This document shows positions 1 to 8,566 of a stretch of DNA of 37,969 nucleotides, piece by piece (position 1 is the first letter of the stretch; every line of letters begins with the position of its first letter). The notes under the pieces were generated by a model, which made no database searches, was not told the DNA's origin, and was given only the letters and a program-made list of their open reading frames with translations. This stretch comes from Bacillota bacterium (GTDB taxonomy: Bacteria > Bacillota > Clostridia > Acetivibrionales > DSM-1351). Position numbers and translations under genes: made by a program. The stretch is from positions 1 through 37,969 of the forward strand of contig JAEZIU010000137.1 in the NCBI GenBank assembly GCA_023436485.1, read 5' to 3'.

Positions 1-146
1 AATTCACTTTCACTGAAAACGAACAGGCTTTCTACAAAGAGAAAGGGTTCGACAATGAACCTCAAAGATGTCCTGACTGCAGAAGAGCAAGAAAGCAGCA
101 GAACAACAACAGAGGCGGCGGAAGAAGTTTTGGCAATAGGTGGTAA
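1..146 (+). CDS. Zinc-ribbon domain protein, 3' end only
   Basis: The frame beginning at base 3 is open from the window edge to TAA at 144-146 and encodes 47 residues. It contains ENEQAFYKEKGFDNEPQRC, then a CPDCRRARK motif, and ends in an Asn/Gly/Arg-rich tail. This matches the C-terminal half of small 'probable zinc-ribbon' proteins, in which an N-terminal CxxC (lost beyond the left edge) pairs with this CxxC to bind zinc. Such proteins are usually 60-100 residues long and their role is not established. A strong hairpin terminator follows directly. The 5' end is outside the window, so only the fold is claimed. Confidence 0.8.
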   Translation, partial: FTFTENEQAFYKEKGFDNEPQRCPDCRRARKQQNNNRGGGRSFGNRW

Positions 147-150
147 ATAA

Positions 151-177
151 GAGGAGAGCGTAGGCTCTCCTTTTTAG
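151..177 (+). terminator. Rho-independent terminator after the zinc-ribbon gene
   Basis: GGAGAGC (153-159) pairs with GCTCTCC (164-170) around a 4-base loop and is followed by TTTTT. It lies 5 bases after the stop codon. Confidence 0.9.
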
Positions 178-558
178 TTTTTTTATAAAGTCTGATATGA
201 AGTTCAATCAGAATGATATATTTAGTGTGGTTAATAACCTTATAGATACGGTATTTGTTTTTCCTCATTGTTTAATGCCTTATCTCCTTATACCAATATA
301 TATTATTGTCACCCTTAAAGAGAAGTAAAAAAGCTTCTATTCCTATGGTAGAAAGCTATTATGGGCCTTTTTCAACAATAAAAATCAATTCATTTTCCAT
401 TACTAATAATTACATATATGGGAAATAATATCTAAATACTCATGTAAAATCCTATAGTACAAAACAACATAACATTGACAAAAAATAAACAAGTAGTAAT
501 ATTTTATTATAGATAAAATAAACCTTACGAAAAATATTACTATAAGGAGAGTTGAATT
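178..558. other. Intergenic region, AT-rich, no gene seen
   Basis: No reading frame here has both a ribosome binding site and a plausible protein. The only clear signal is a promoter-like pair at 475-502 for the downstream SDR gene. A weak hairpin around 331-356 (AGCTTCTA / TAGAAAGCT, with one unpaired base) has no U-tract and is not called. Confidence 0.6.
475..502 (+). promoter_or_regulatory. Sigma-A-type promoter for the SDR gene
   Basis: TTGACA at 475-480 and TAATAT at 497-502 are separated by 16 bases. The start codon follows 57 bases downstream with AAGGAGAG at about 544-551 as its ribosome binding site. Confidence 0.6.
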
Positions 559-1326
559 ATGGCAGGACTATTTGATTTAACAGGGAAAATAGCAGTTGTT
601 ACAGGAGCTTCTTCCGGTTTGGGAGTTCAGTTTGCAATGGCTCTTGCAAAACAAGGAGCAGATATTGCCATTGTTGCAAGAAGGGTTGAAAAATTAGAAG
701 CAGTAAAGAAACAAATAGAACAACTTGGCGTGCGTTGTTTGGCGGTAAGATGTGACGTATCAGACAGTGCTGATATAAAAAATGCAGTTAATGAGATTAA
801 AGAGTACTTTGGAACTATTGATATATTAGTAAACAATGCGGGTATCGGTTTAACAGGACCTGCTGAAGAACAATCAGATGAATTATGGCAGACAATGATG
901 AGTGTTAATATTAACGGAGTTTACTATTTTGCCCGTGAAGTAGGGAAGATTATGCTTGAAAAGAAATACGGAAAAATAATAAACATCGGTTCTATTCACA
1001 GCACAGTTGCAATGCCGGGACTTCCTATTACTGCATACTGTACTACAAAAGGTGCAGTGGAAATGTTAACAAAGTCATTGGCCAGCGAGTGGGCAAAGCA
1101 CGGTATAACAGTTAATGCAATAGGGCCTGCATATTTCCCAAGTGAAATGACAGATGATGTTCTTGCAAATGAAGATTTCCATAATCTCGTAAAAGCAAGC
1201 TGTCCAATGGGAAGAGCCGGCAGAGATGGTGAATTAGATGGAGCTTTAGTTTATTTTGCATCCGATGCATCCAGCTATACAACAGGACAACTCTTATCAG
1301 TTGACGGTGGTTGGACAACTATCTAA
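559..1326 (+). CDS. SDR-family NAD(P)-dependent oxidoreductase (gluconate 5-dehydrogenase-like)
   Basis: This is a 255-residue classical short-chain dehydrogenase/reductase, the usual family length. The nucleotide-binding TGASSGLG motif is near residues 16-23, NNAG near 92-95, and the catalytic Ser-Tyr-Lys set is in the SIHST and YCTTK segments. The C-terminus carries the typical TGQLLSVDGG strand. The opening FDLTGKIAVVTG resembles gluconate 5-dehydrogenases and 3-oxoacyl reductase-like sugar/polyol dehydrogenases, so a cytosolic carbonyl/alcohol redox step on a sugar acid or polyol is the likely role. The substrate cannot be fixed from sequence. It is monocistronic, with its own promoter and terminator. 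Confidence 0.85.
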   Translation: MAGLFDLTGKIAVVTGASSGLGVQFAMALAKQGADIAIVARRVEKLEAVKKQIEQLGVRCLAVRCDVSDSADIKNAVNEIKEYFGTIDILVNNAGIGLTGPAEEQSDELWQTMMSVNINGVYYFAREVGKIMLEKKYGKIINIGSIHSTVAMPGLPITAYCTTKGAVEMLTKSLASEWAKHGITVNAIGPAYFPSEMTDDVLANEDFHNLVKASCPMGRAGRDGELDGALVYFASDASSYTTGQLLSVDGGWTTI

Positions 1327-1341
1327 TACTAATTAATTGAC

Positions 1342-1378
1342 AAAATACAATTCTCATTTTTGGGAGTTGTATTTTTTG
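1342..1378 (+). terminator. Rho-independent terminator after the SDR gene
   Basis: AAATACAATTCTC pairs with GGAGTTGTATTT (one G-T pair) and is followed by a run of T. Confidence 0.9.
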
Positions 1379-1550
1379 TCTAAATAAAATAAAAATCACC
1401 TTTTCTAACATTAAAATTACTGATTATTTCGATAAGCACATAACAATTTATTCCAATAGCTAATTAACCGAAATAGCAATTTAATCTATTGCGGTTGGAA
1501 TGATATGGAAGTAGAATGTTCTTATACAATAGGAAAGACAGGTGAGAACA

Positions 1551-2675
1551 ATGATAAGTATTTATGTTGTGCTTGCAGTGGTTCTACTTCTTGGAGTAAA
1601 AGTCCGAATAAGGGGCTGGGACGACGATTTTTTGTCCCTCGGTAATACAAAGATACTGCAAGGATTCTGTGCGGTTCTGATTGTTATTCACCATATTTCT
1701 CAGATTTTATCTGATTCTAAGCAATTATCACCTTTTAATGAATATGGAGTTCTATTTGTAGGGATATTCTTTTTCTGTTCAGGTTATGGGCTAATAAAAA
1801 GCTTAAAGACCAAAGATAATTATATGCAAGGCTTTTTAGGCAGGAGACTTCCTTCTGTATTAGTTCCGTTTTATATTACTACATTTATTTATATGGCTAT
1901 TAGTTTACCATTCAGCTCAAGACCCTCTTTAATTCAAACAATACTTAATCTTACAGGTATACAGCTTATTAATCCCCACGCATGGTATATAGTGGCAGTG
2001 GTACTTTTTTACATAGCTTTTTATTTTATATTTAAATATATAGAAAATGAAAAAACAGCATTTGTGTCTATGGCAATATTTATTGCCTGCTATATAGCAC
2101 TTAGCATTACTCTGAGACATGGGCAATGGTGGTTGCAAGGAGAATGGTGGTACAATACATGTTTTCTGTTCTATATTGGGATGCTTATAGCAAGATTTGA
2201 GAAAGGACTAACAGCAACAATAAAAAAGTACTATGTTTTAATATTACCTATAGCCATTGCGGCGTTTGTGGTTATGTATAAGATTTCAAATTATACCCTT
2301 GGAAAATTCTCATATTACGCACAAACTGAAACTGCCTCCGGGTATCCTGAAAGTTTGATATGCTTTTTCACTCAACTTCCTACGGTAATTCTTTTTGTAG
2401 CGGTTGTTTTTATACTTTGCATGAAGCTTACATTTAGTAACATAATACTAAGATTTCTTTCAAAGATATCTTTGGAACTATATCTGATACACTATCTTTT
2501 TCTGTTACTGTACAAATCGGATATAATAAATATCTCTAATGACCTTCTATATGTAACACTGGTAGTTATATCCTCGGTTGCAGCGGCATTCCTGTTGCAT
2601 TTATTCAATAGGCCTATAATTAGAATAATAACTCCCAAAGAAAGCCGCAGTGGATATAATTCGAAAATAATGTAA
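1551..2675 (+). CDS. Acyltransferase family 3 membrane protein
   Basis: This is a 374-residue polytopic protein with about ten hydrophobic segments spread along its length. The segment LGNTKILQGFCAVLIVIHHISQ, near residues 29-50, is typical of acyltransferase-3 (OafA/WecH-like) enzymes, where a conserved His near the first membrane helix takes part in O-acyl transfer to cell-surface sugars. I chose ATG 1551 over GTG 1542 because the ribosome binding site AGGTGA (1540-1545) overlaps that GTG and is correctly spaced for the ATG. It has no operon partners. The acceptor (exopolysaccharide, teichoic acid, peptidoglycan or a small molecule) is unknown. Confidence 0.8.
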   Translation: MISIYVVLAVVLLLGVKVRIRGWDDDFLSLGNTKILQGFCAVLIVIHHISQILSDSKQLSPFNEYGVLFVGIFFFCSGYGLIKSLKTKDNYMQGFLGRRLPSVLVPFYITTFIYMAISLPFSSRPSLIQTILNLTGIQLINPHAWYIVAVVLFYIAFYFIFKYIENEKTAFVSMAIFIACYIALSITLRHGQWWLQGEWWYNTCFLFYIGMLIARFEKGLTATIKKYYVLILPIAIAAFVVMYKISNYTLGKFSYYAQTETASGYPESLICFFTQLPTVILFVAVVFILCMKLTFSNIILRFLSKISLELYLIHYLFLLLYKSDIINISNDLLYVTLVVISSVAAAFLLHLFNRPIIRIITPKESRSGYNSKIM

Positions 2676-2731
2676 AATAATATGAAAATATGTCGAATGA
2701 TGCTAGAGTTCATTTGGAATTTGAGGTATAC

Positions 2732-2749
2732 TACTAATATGTATTAGTA
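2732..2749. promoter_or_regulatory. 18-bp palindrome upstream of the chemoreceptor gene
   Basis: TACTAATATGTATTAGTA has perfect 8-base arms around a TG centre and ends 12 bases before the ribosome binding site (GGAG, 2761). It could be an operator or a promoter-overlapping repressor site. No factor is assigned. Confidence 0.4.
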
Positions 2750-2773
2750 TATAAGCCAAAGGAGTTCTTCATT

Positions 2774-4885
2774 ATGAAAAAACCTTCACTAAGAGCCATT
2801 ATTATTTTAGTTCAGTTAATTCTTGTAATTTTGCCGCTATCAGCAATACTACTCCTGCTTTTAAACAATTATTCTTTTCCAACAATGGGATTAAAGATTG
2901 CCTTAGCTGTAATAATCGGACTTTCAGTATTGGCAGTTGTTCTTCAAAATGCTTTTTTCGGAGTATTCATTAAAGAAATCAAAAAAGTAGTACAAAAGCT
3001 AAAACATATTCAACAGGGAGATTTAACTGTTGATATAAAAGCAAAGAGTATAAAAGAAATTAACGAAGTTACCACTATTACTGCAGAAGTTATCAAAGAC
3101 TTTAACGAAGTGCTGTCTGAGGTTCATTCATCCTCCAACGATGTAAATCATATGATAAATACCGTAATGGAAACATTCCATGAATGGGGGGGGAACTCCA
3201 AGGACATATCCAAGGCAACGGGCGCTGTTACCGAAGGTGCAATACATCAGGCACAGGATTCTGAGGCTTGCTATAAAATGTCAGTAGAAATGGTTAACCA
3301 GGTTGAAGTGGTTTCAAAATCAACTGAACAGATGTCAGCTAAGGCAGAGCTTGTACAGAGTATGACTGATTCAGGTAAAAAAAGTATCTCAGAGCTGCTG
3401 CATAAGAGCAAACTTTCAGAAACCAATGTTGCTGAGATAAATAAAAGTATAGAGGAATTAAGCTCTATGGCTCAGGACATTACCAGAATAACAGAAATCA
3501 TAACTGCCATCGCAAACCAGACCAACCTATTATCTTTGAACGCCAGTATAGAAGCGGCAAGGGCAGGAGAGGCGGGAAAAGGGTTTTCCGTAGTGGCTGG
3601 TGAAATTAAGAAACTTGCAGAAAAGAGTATTGAGGCAGCTAATAATATAGCTAAAACTATAGCAAATGTACAGGAGAAAGTTGGAAATACAACAGATAAA
3701 ATAAACACTATAACGCAAACAATCATGTATCAGATAGGTGCTGTTAATCAAACAAATGAGGCTTTCAGCGGTATATCTAAAGCATCCGATGAATTGTTTC
3801 TTCAGCTTAATAATGTTGTAAAAGGTATGGACAAGCTGGATAGCTTTAAAACTAATCTGGCAGATTCAATAGAGAATATATCAGTTGTTGCAGCAGAAAC
3901 GGCTGCATCATCAGAGGAAATAACATCGCTCATGTATAGCCAGAACAATTCTGCAGACGTACTTATGGGCCTTTCAGCGGATTTAAAAAATGTAGTGGAA
4001 GGGCTAGACAACAAATTAACCAAATATGTGTTTGATAAAAAGGAAAAAACAAGGAAAACCTTTGCCATTATTACTATTTTGGATATACCATTTTTCGCAG
4101 ATACCTTAAAAGGTGCTGATGAAATAGGTAAGAAACTTGGAGTAGATATAATACAGATGAATCCAAAAGAATGGGGGCCAAAAGTTCAGGTAGATTTAAT
4201 TGAAGAGTGTATAGAAAAAGGTGTTTCAGGCATAGCACTTATACCAATAGATTCTCCGGAAGTTAGGGAAGCGGCTAAGAAAGCTATTGAAAAGGGTATA
4301 GAGATTGTAAATATAGACAACTATCTGCCAGATTGCGGTATCAGAGAGCTTATCGGTACAGACAACTTCTCTGCCGGTCTAAACTTGGGGGAGAGTTTAA
4401 TAAAATGCCTCAACGGAAAAGGAAACATAGTAATCTCCACAGCTTCCTCAACTTTTGATAATATGGCCGAGAGAATAAAAGGCATTAGAAAAGCTATTGA
4501 AAAATACCCTGATATTAAGATTGTAAAAATAGTAGACTTAGGTCTGATTCACCAAAGAATAGAAGGCTTGGAAGAAGTACTTGCTCAAAATGAGGATATA
4601 GACTGTATTGTCTATGTTGATTTCCAAGGAGCAGAGGTTCTTGAAAAACTGATACAAAAAGTCAATGTAAGCACGAAGATAGTAGGCTTTGATAATAGTG
4701 AAGAATCCGTAAGACTGCTGAAATCCGGCAAAGCTCATTCAATAGTAGTACAGAGGCAAAAAATATGGGGAGAGCTTGCAATAAGAAGGTTGAATGACCT
4801 TACATTAGGAAGACAAGTACCTAAATTTGAGGATGCAGGAACCTATGAAATAAACAAAAGAAATTTTTCTGCATTAATAAAATAA
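2774..4885 (+). CDS. Methyl-accepting chemotaxis protein with C-terminal sugar-binding-protein-like sensor
   Basis: This is a 703-residue receptor. Two membrane helices (about 8-30 and 39-64) are separated by only about eight residues, so it has no extracytoplasmic sensor domain. A HAMP segment follows (about 58-115), then a long helical signalling domain whose tip contains IANQTNLLSLNASIEAARAG (about 245-265), the CheA/CheW contact region. After the signalling domain, residues about 427-700 form a periplasmic-binding-protein type 1 (ribose-binding/LacI-like) domain, with segments such as GVSGIALIPIDS and IVGFDNSEE. By topology this domain should be cytoplasmic, which suggests sensing of an internal sugar or metabolite. 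It is monocistronic, ending at a 21-bp stem. Confidence 0.88.
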   Translation: MKKPSLRAIIILVQLILVILPLSAILLLLLNNYSFPTMGLKIALAVIIGLSVLAVVLQNAFFGVFIKEIKKVVQKLKHIQQGDLTVDIKAKSIKEINEVTTITAEVIKDFNEVLSEVHSSSNDVNHMINTVMETFHEWGGNSKDISKATGAVTEGAIHQAQDSEACYKMSVEMVNQVEVVSKSTEQMSAKAELVQSMTDSGKKSISELLHKSKLSETNVAEINKSIEELSSMAQDITRITEIITAIANQTNLLSLNASIEAARAGEAGKGFSVVAGEIKKLAEKSIEAANNIAKTIANVQEKVGNTTDKINTITQTIMYQIGAVNQTNEAFSGISKASDELFLQLNNVVKGMDKLDSFKTNLADSIENISVVAAETAASSEEITSLMYSQNNSADVLMGLSADLKNVVEGLDNKLTKYVFDKKEKTRKTFAIITILDIPFFADTLKGADEIGKKLGVDIIQMNPKEWGPKVQVDLIEECIEKGVSGIALIPIDSPEVREAAKKAIEKGIEIVNIDNYLPDCGIRELIGTDNFSAGLNLGESLIKCLNGKGNIVISTASSTFDNMAERIKGIRKAIEKYPDIKIVKIVDLGLIHQRIEGLEEVLAQNEDIDCIVYVDFQGAEVLEKLIQKVNVSTKIVGFDNSEESVRLLKSGKAHSIVVQRQKIWGELAIRRLNDLTLGRQVPKFEDAGTYEINKRNFSALIK

Positions 4886-4891
4886 TATAAA

Positions 4892-4941
4892 AAGCAAAGA
4901 AGGCTTCTGATATTTTTCATTATCAGAAGCCTTCTTTGCTT
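4892..4941. terminator. Shared bidirectional terminator, 21-bp perfect stem
   Basis: The arms at 4892-4912 and 4921-4941 are exact reverse complements around an 8-base loop. The T-run is strongest on the minus strand (rlmA side). It sits between two convergent genes and could end both transcripts. Confidence 0.9.
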
Positions 4942-4953
4942 ATATTTTCAAAT

Positions 4954-5802
4954 TTAAGCTTTCTGGTACACTCTTATATTAATTTCTACTTCCGTGCTGA
5001 ATTCTCCGGTAGTTTTGAGTTTATTTTCAGTCTCCGGGTCAGCGTGACGGCTGTAAGGAGTCATATTGAACAGGTTGAAAATGTCCTCTTTGTCGTTGAT
5101 AGTGGTAGAATACGAAACCATTTTATGTTCAAGTAAATTAAAGCCTTCTTCCACGGTACCTTTTTGACCTATTGTGTCCGGACTATCGTAGATAAACTTC
5201 CTTAGACTATATAGGTGTCTGGGGCCGGGGGCAGCTACTAACAGCTTCCCGGAAGGTTTTAAAATACGCTTGAACTCCTGTTCATCTCTGGGGGCGAAGA
5301 TACATAAAATGCAATCAACGGAATTGTTTAGTATGGGTATATGGTAACTGCTTGCAACAGCAAAATGTATATCTTTATCACGTCCCGCAGCATATTGTAT
5401 TGCCGATTTAGACACGTCTATACCATACATGTCCAAATTCTTTGTATCATCAAAAGCAGAGAATTTTTGCTTCAATCTGCTGATATAATAACCTTCACCG
5501 CAACCAGCATCAAAAATACTGATAGTGCCAGAATTTTCGGTTTTCAGTGTTTCTATGACCATATTATTAAGGGTATCGGAAAACTCCTGATAATAACCTT
5601 TATCAAGAAATTCTCTGCGGCTTTTAATCATTTCCTTACTGTCCCCGGGTTTGCCTGTCCCGATATGACTTGAAAGCAGAAGATTTACATGACCTTGCTT
5701 TGCTATATCAAAACTGTGTCCGTTTGGGCAAAAGTATTGTTTTTGCCCTTTATTTAAAGGCTTTTTACAATTAGGACACTGAAATAATGTTTTATTTATC
5801 AA
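4954..5802 (-). CDS. rlmA: 23S rRNA (guanine-N1)-methyltransferase, RlmA family
   Basis: This is a 282-residue protein of typical family length. An N-terminal zinc-binding module (FQCPNCKKPL, then YFCPNGHSFD) is followed by QGHVNLLLS, a signature of RlmA(I)/RlmA(II) enzymes. The class I methyltransferase SAM motif is DAGCGEGYY, and CIFAPRDEQEFKRILKPSG follows. The family methylates N1 of a guanine in helix 35 of 23S rRNA (G745 or G748). The start is TTG at 5802, set by GGAGGTG seven bases upstream. Whether the target is G745 or G748 (the latter linked to tylosin resistance in producers) cannot be decided here. Confidence 0.85.
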   Translation of the reverse strand: MINKTLFQCPNCKKPLNKGQKQYFCPNGHSFDIAKQGHVNLLLSSHIGTGKPGDSKEMIKSRREFLDKGYYQEFSDTLNNMVIETLKTENSGTISIFDAGCGEGYYISRLKQKFSAFDDTKNLDMYGIDVSKSAIQYAAGRDKDIHFAVASSYHIPILNNSVDCILCIFAPRDEQEFKRILKPSGKLLVAAPGPRHLYSLRKFIYDSPDTIGQKGTVEEGFNLLEHKMVSYSTTINDKEDIFNLFNMTPYSRHADPETENKLKTTGEFSTEVEINIRVYQKA

Positions 5803-5851
5803 GAATGAACACCTCCGTACAAGTATACTATAATAAATAAATTATGGTCAA

Positions 5852-5903
5852 ATGTTCCGGTGCAATTCCTTCTCCGGTTAAAGCCGGGGGTGACGGAATA
5901 CAT
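5852..5903 (+). ncRNA. Candidate structured 5' leader of unknown class
   Basis: TTCCG (5855-5859) pairs with CGGAA (5894-5898), extended by ATG (5852-5854) with CAT (5901-5903) past a 2-base bulge. Inside, CCGG (5874-5877) pairs with CCGG (5884-5887) around TTAAAG. The region is much more GC-rich than its surroundings and lies 106 bases before the start of the secreted LRR protein. I could not match it to a known riboswitch family. Confidence 0.3.
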
Positions 5904-6009
5904 GCTGATTTAAATATTTTGGAAATGTGTGTTCGATATAACTTACAATCCAATTGATTTTACTGTAAAATATTACATGTAATTCCAAAATTCAAATAGG
6001 AGGTAACTA

Positions 6010-8394
6010 ATGAACAGTTACAGCAAGTTAAGAGTTTTTCTTACTGTGGTTCTGGCATTGCTTATAACAATGTCAACATTCTACAATCCTTTGATTGTAA
6101 ATGCAAATGGAAACGAGGTACTAAGGGTAGACAATCCAAACAGTACCATTTCCATTAATGAGGGTGATTCTTATTCACTTCCTCAAACAATACCTGCAAC
6201 GTTGGCAGATGGAAGCAGGGCTGATGTTGCGGTAACATGGCAGTCAGCAAAAATAAACACTCATAAAGAGGGAATATACCAGCTTGTTGGTAGTATCGCA
6301 GGTTATTCCGAGATAATTAATTGGAATCTGATAGTCAACCCTGTAGTTTATACGGTTCTGGGACAAGCGTATGTGTTGCCGCAGACACTTCCTTACTTTC
6401 CGGCAGACAGTACAGGTTATGAGGTTGAAGTTGCCTGGGACTCTCAAACAGCAGACACCACAAATCCGGGTACATATAAATATGTTGGACAGGCAGAAGG
6501 ATTGTCACTGCCGGTGGCTTTGACGTTAAATGTAGCGGGAGAGATTGCCTCACTCAAATATTATGCATGGGGGGAAGATGCATATCAGGGTATTGACTAT
6601 TCATTACCTGAAACAGTAGAAGTAAACATTATAGGAGGAGGTACCGCACGGGTTCCTGTAATATGGTCACCGTCAGTTATTGACCTAAGTGTTCTGGGAA
6701 GCTTTAAATTTGTAGGCAGGATTGAGGGATTTTCAAGGGAGATGACATTGACTGTGAATGTAAATCCTCCGATAGTTTCTTTTGTCGGAATGCCGGTTAC
6801 CGTTCCTCAATATGGCTCAGTCCAGCTGCCTGTTACTGTGGCTGCACAATTAAGCAATAGTACATATAAACTGGGTTTTGACAATGTAACATGGAACACA
6901 GAGATGCTGGATGTAACCAAAGCAGGAGAGTATAAGGTAGAAGGCACTGTAAAGGGATTCCAGCAGAAAGCTTATGTAACTGTTACAGTAGTTCCGCAAT
7001 ATACCATTGAGGATATCAGAGCTTCCGTAAAGCAGGGGGAACCTTATGCCCTGCCAGTTACGGTCAAGGCAAAAAGATATGATGGCACAGAGATAGATTT
7101 ACCCGTTAAATGGAACACTGCTGGTGTTGATACGACCGTAGGAGGTACACAGAATTTTGAAGGTACGGTTGAAGGCTATGATGGTACAGTTAAATTAACT
7201 CTTTTTGTGCAGACGGATGATTTGGTTTATTTTGCTGATCCCAATTTGGAGAAAGCTGTTAGGAGTGCTATTTCAAAACCCACCGGAGACATTCTCAAAA
7301 GTGATATGCTGAATATCACATATCTTAATGCAAAGTATCTGGACATAGTCTCCCTTGAAGGCATTCAATATGCAAAGAATCTGTTTATGCTATATTTGAC
7401 CGACAACCAGGTGGAAGACATATCACAGCTTAGTGAGCTGACAAACCTCCAATACTTATTTATTAATTACAATAAAATTAAAAATCTGGCTCCTTTGGGA
7501 AAACTGCCCAAGCTATACATGCTAAGCATAGGAAGCAACCAGATAACAGATTTAAGTCCTTTGAAGGATCTTACAAACTTAAACTATCTGACTATTGATC
7601 GTAATCCTATAAAGGATATAAGCTGTATTAAGGACTTTAATACGAACCTATGTCACTTGACATTGTATTCATGTAAAATTGAAGACATAAGCTCTCTTTC
7701 AGCATTGAAAAATTTGTCATATTTGAGTCTCGGGTACAATAATATCAAGGATATAACCTCTCTGAGTAGTCTTACATATCTGGAGGATGTTGATTTGAGT
7801 GATAATGCCATAGAGGATTTTTCACCGTTATCATACTTAACAAAACTTACAAAGTTGGATTTAAGTGGAAATTCGATAAAAGACTATTCAAGTTACACAA
7901 GGTTCAATGACAACATTAAAATTGATTTTTGGGGATTTAGCCAGACAAAGGCAGAGATAGCATCGTTTTTGAACAGGGCGGATGAAATCATTGCTTCAGT
8001 TGTAACACCTGATATGACTCCTTTGGAAAAGGAGAAGGCTCTGCACGACTATATTTGTAATAATACAACTTATACTCTGGGAGTATATACAGGTGCATAC
8101 GGTGTTCTAATAGATAAGAAGGGTGCATGCGATGCCATCTCAGATACAATGAATATCCTTCTCAACAGGGCGGGAATTGATTGTATAAAGGTAGCCCACG
8201 GGTGGGCAGGCGGAGCGCACGCTTGGAATATAGTAAAAATAGAGGATAAATATTATCATCTCGATTGTACATGGGACACTATATATACCAAACAGGATGC
8301 TGCTCTTTCTTACCAATACTTTAATGTAAACGATGCGTTCCTCACCAGTGAGGGAAGGACCTGGGATACAACTAAATATCCAATATGTGAGTAG
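6010..8394 (+). CDS. Secreted Ig-like / leucine-rich-repeat / transglutaminase-like protein
   Basis: The 794 residues start with a signal peptide (hydrophobic about 8-30, ending near VNANG). Five tandem bacterial Ig-like (Big_4-type) repeats occupy about 40-405; each has a SLP or LPxT strand, a V.W core and an 'EG..G.V.G...G' ending. About 407-640 holds 22-residue SDS22/internalin-like leucine-rich repeats of the LTNLxYLxxxxNxIxDIS type. The last 150 residues are a transglutaminase-like cysteine-protease fold with a complete catalytic set, C707, H737 and D752. It has no LPXTG, SLH or dockerin, so it is probably exported and free or loosely wall-bound. The likely role is protein or peptide cleavage or crosslinking at the cell surface; the substrate is unknown. 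The ribosome binding site is AGGAGG just upstream. Confidence 0.85.
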   Translation: MNSYSKLRVFLTVVLALLITMSTFYNPLIVNANGNEVLRVDNPNSTISINEGDSYSLPQTIPATLADGSRADVAVTWQSAKINTHKEGIYQLVGSIAGYSEIINWNLIVNPVVYTVLGQAYVLPQTLPYFPADSTGYEVEVAWDSQTADTTNPGTYKYVGQAEGLSLPVALTLNVAGEIASLKYYAWGEDAYQGIDYSLPETVEVNIIGGGTARVPVIWSPSVIDLSVLGSFKFVGRIEGFSREMTLTVNVNPPIVSFVGMPVTVPQYGSVQLPVTVAAQLSNSTYKLGFDNVTWNTEMLDVTKAGEYKVEGTVKGFQQKAYVTVTVVPQYTIEDIRASVKQGEPYALPVTVKAKRYDGTEIDLPVKWNTAGVDTTVGGTQNFEGTVEGYDGTVKLTLFVQTDDLVYFADPNLEKAVRSAISKPTGDILKSDMLNITYLNAKYLDIVSLEGIQYAKNLFMLYLTDNQVEDISQLSELTNLQYLFINYNKIKNLAPLGKLPKLYMLSIGSNQITDLSPLKDLTNLNYLTIDRNPIKDISCIKDFNTNLCHLTLYSCKIEDISSLSALKNLSYLSLGYNNIKDITSLSSLTYLEDVDLSDNAIEDFSPLSYLTKLTKLDLSGNSIKDYSSYTRFNDNIKIDFWGFSQTKAEIASFLNRADEIIASVVTPDMTPLEKEKALHDYICNNTTYTLGVYTGAYGVLIDKKGACDAISDTMNILLNRAGIDCIKVAHGWAGGAHAWNIVKIEDKYYHLDCTWDTIYTKQDAALSYQYFNVNDAFLTSEGRTWDTTKYPICE

Positions 8395-8488
8395 TAGAAA
8401 ATTAGTGCAAAATCTTATATGAGATAAAATCCTGAAATTGACATATAAATTTAAGGAGGCAAAAAAAACAAAGCTTATCAAAATATGA

Positions 8489-8516
8489 TTGATTGTTAAT
8501 AAAATATTGATATAAT
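8489..8516 (+). promoter_or_regulatory. Sigma-A-type promoter for the GH43 gene
   Basis: TTGATT (8489-8494) and TATAAT (8511-8516) are 16 bases apart, about 50 bases before the ATG. Confidence 0.6.
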
Positions 8517-8566
8517 GGTAACTGTTAACTCTACTATAACTATTATGTTAATTAAGGAGAAGTCGC

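Noticed and set aside
5341..5673. 110-residue plus-strand frame opposite rlmA
   Set aside because: Antisense to a clearly coding gene, without a ribosome binding site or recognisable protein.
8453..8459. Orphan Shine-Dalgarno sequence AAGGAGG after the LRR gene
   Set aside because: No start codon follows at suitable spacing and no frame of useful length; possibly a relic or chance.
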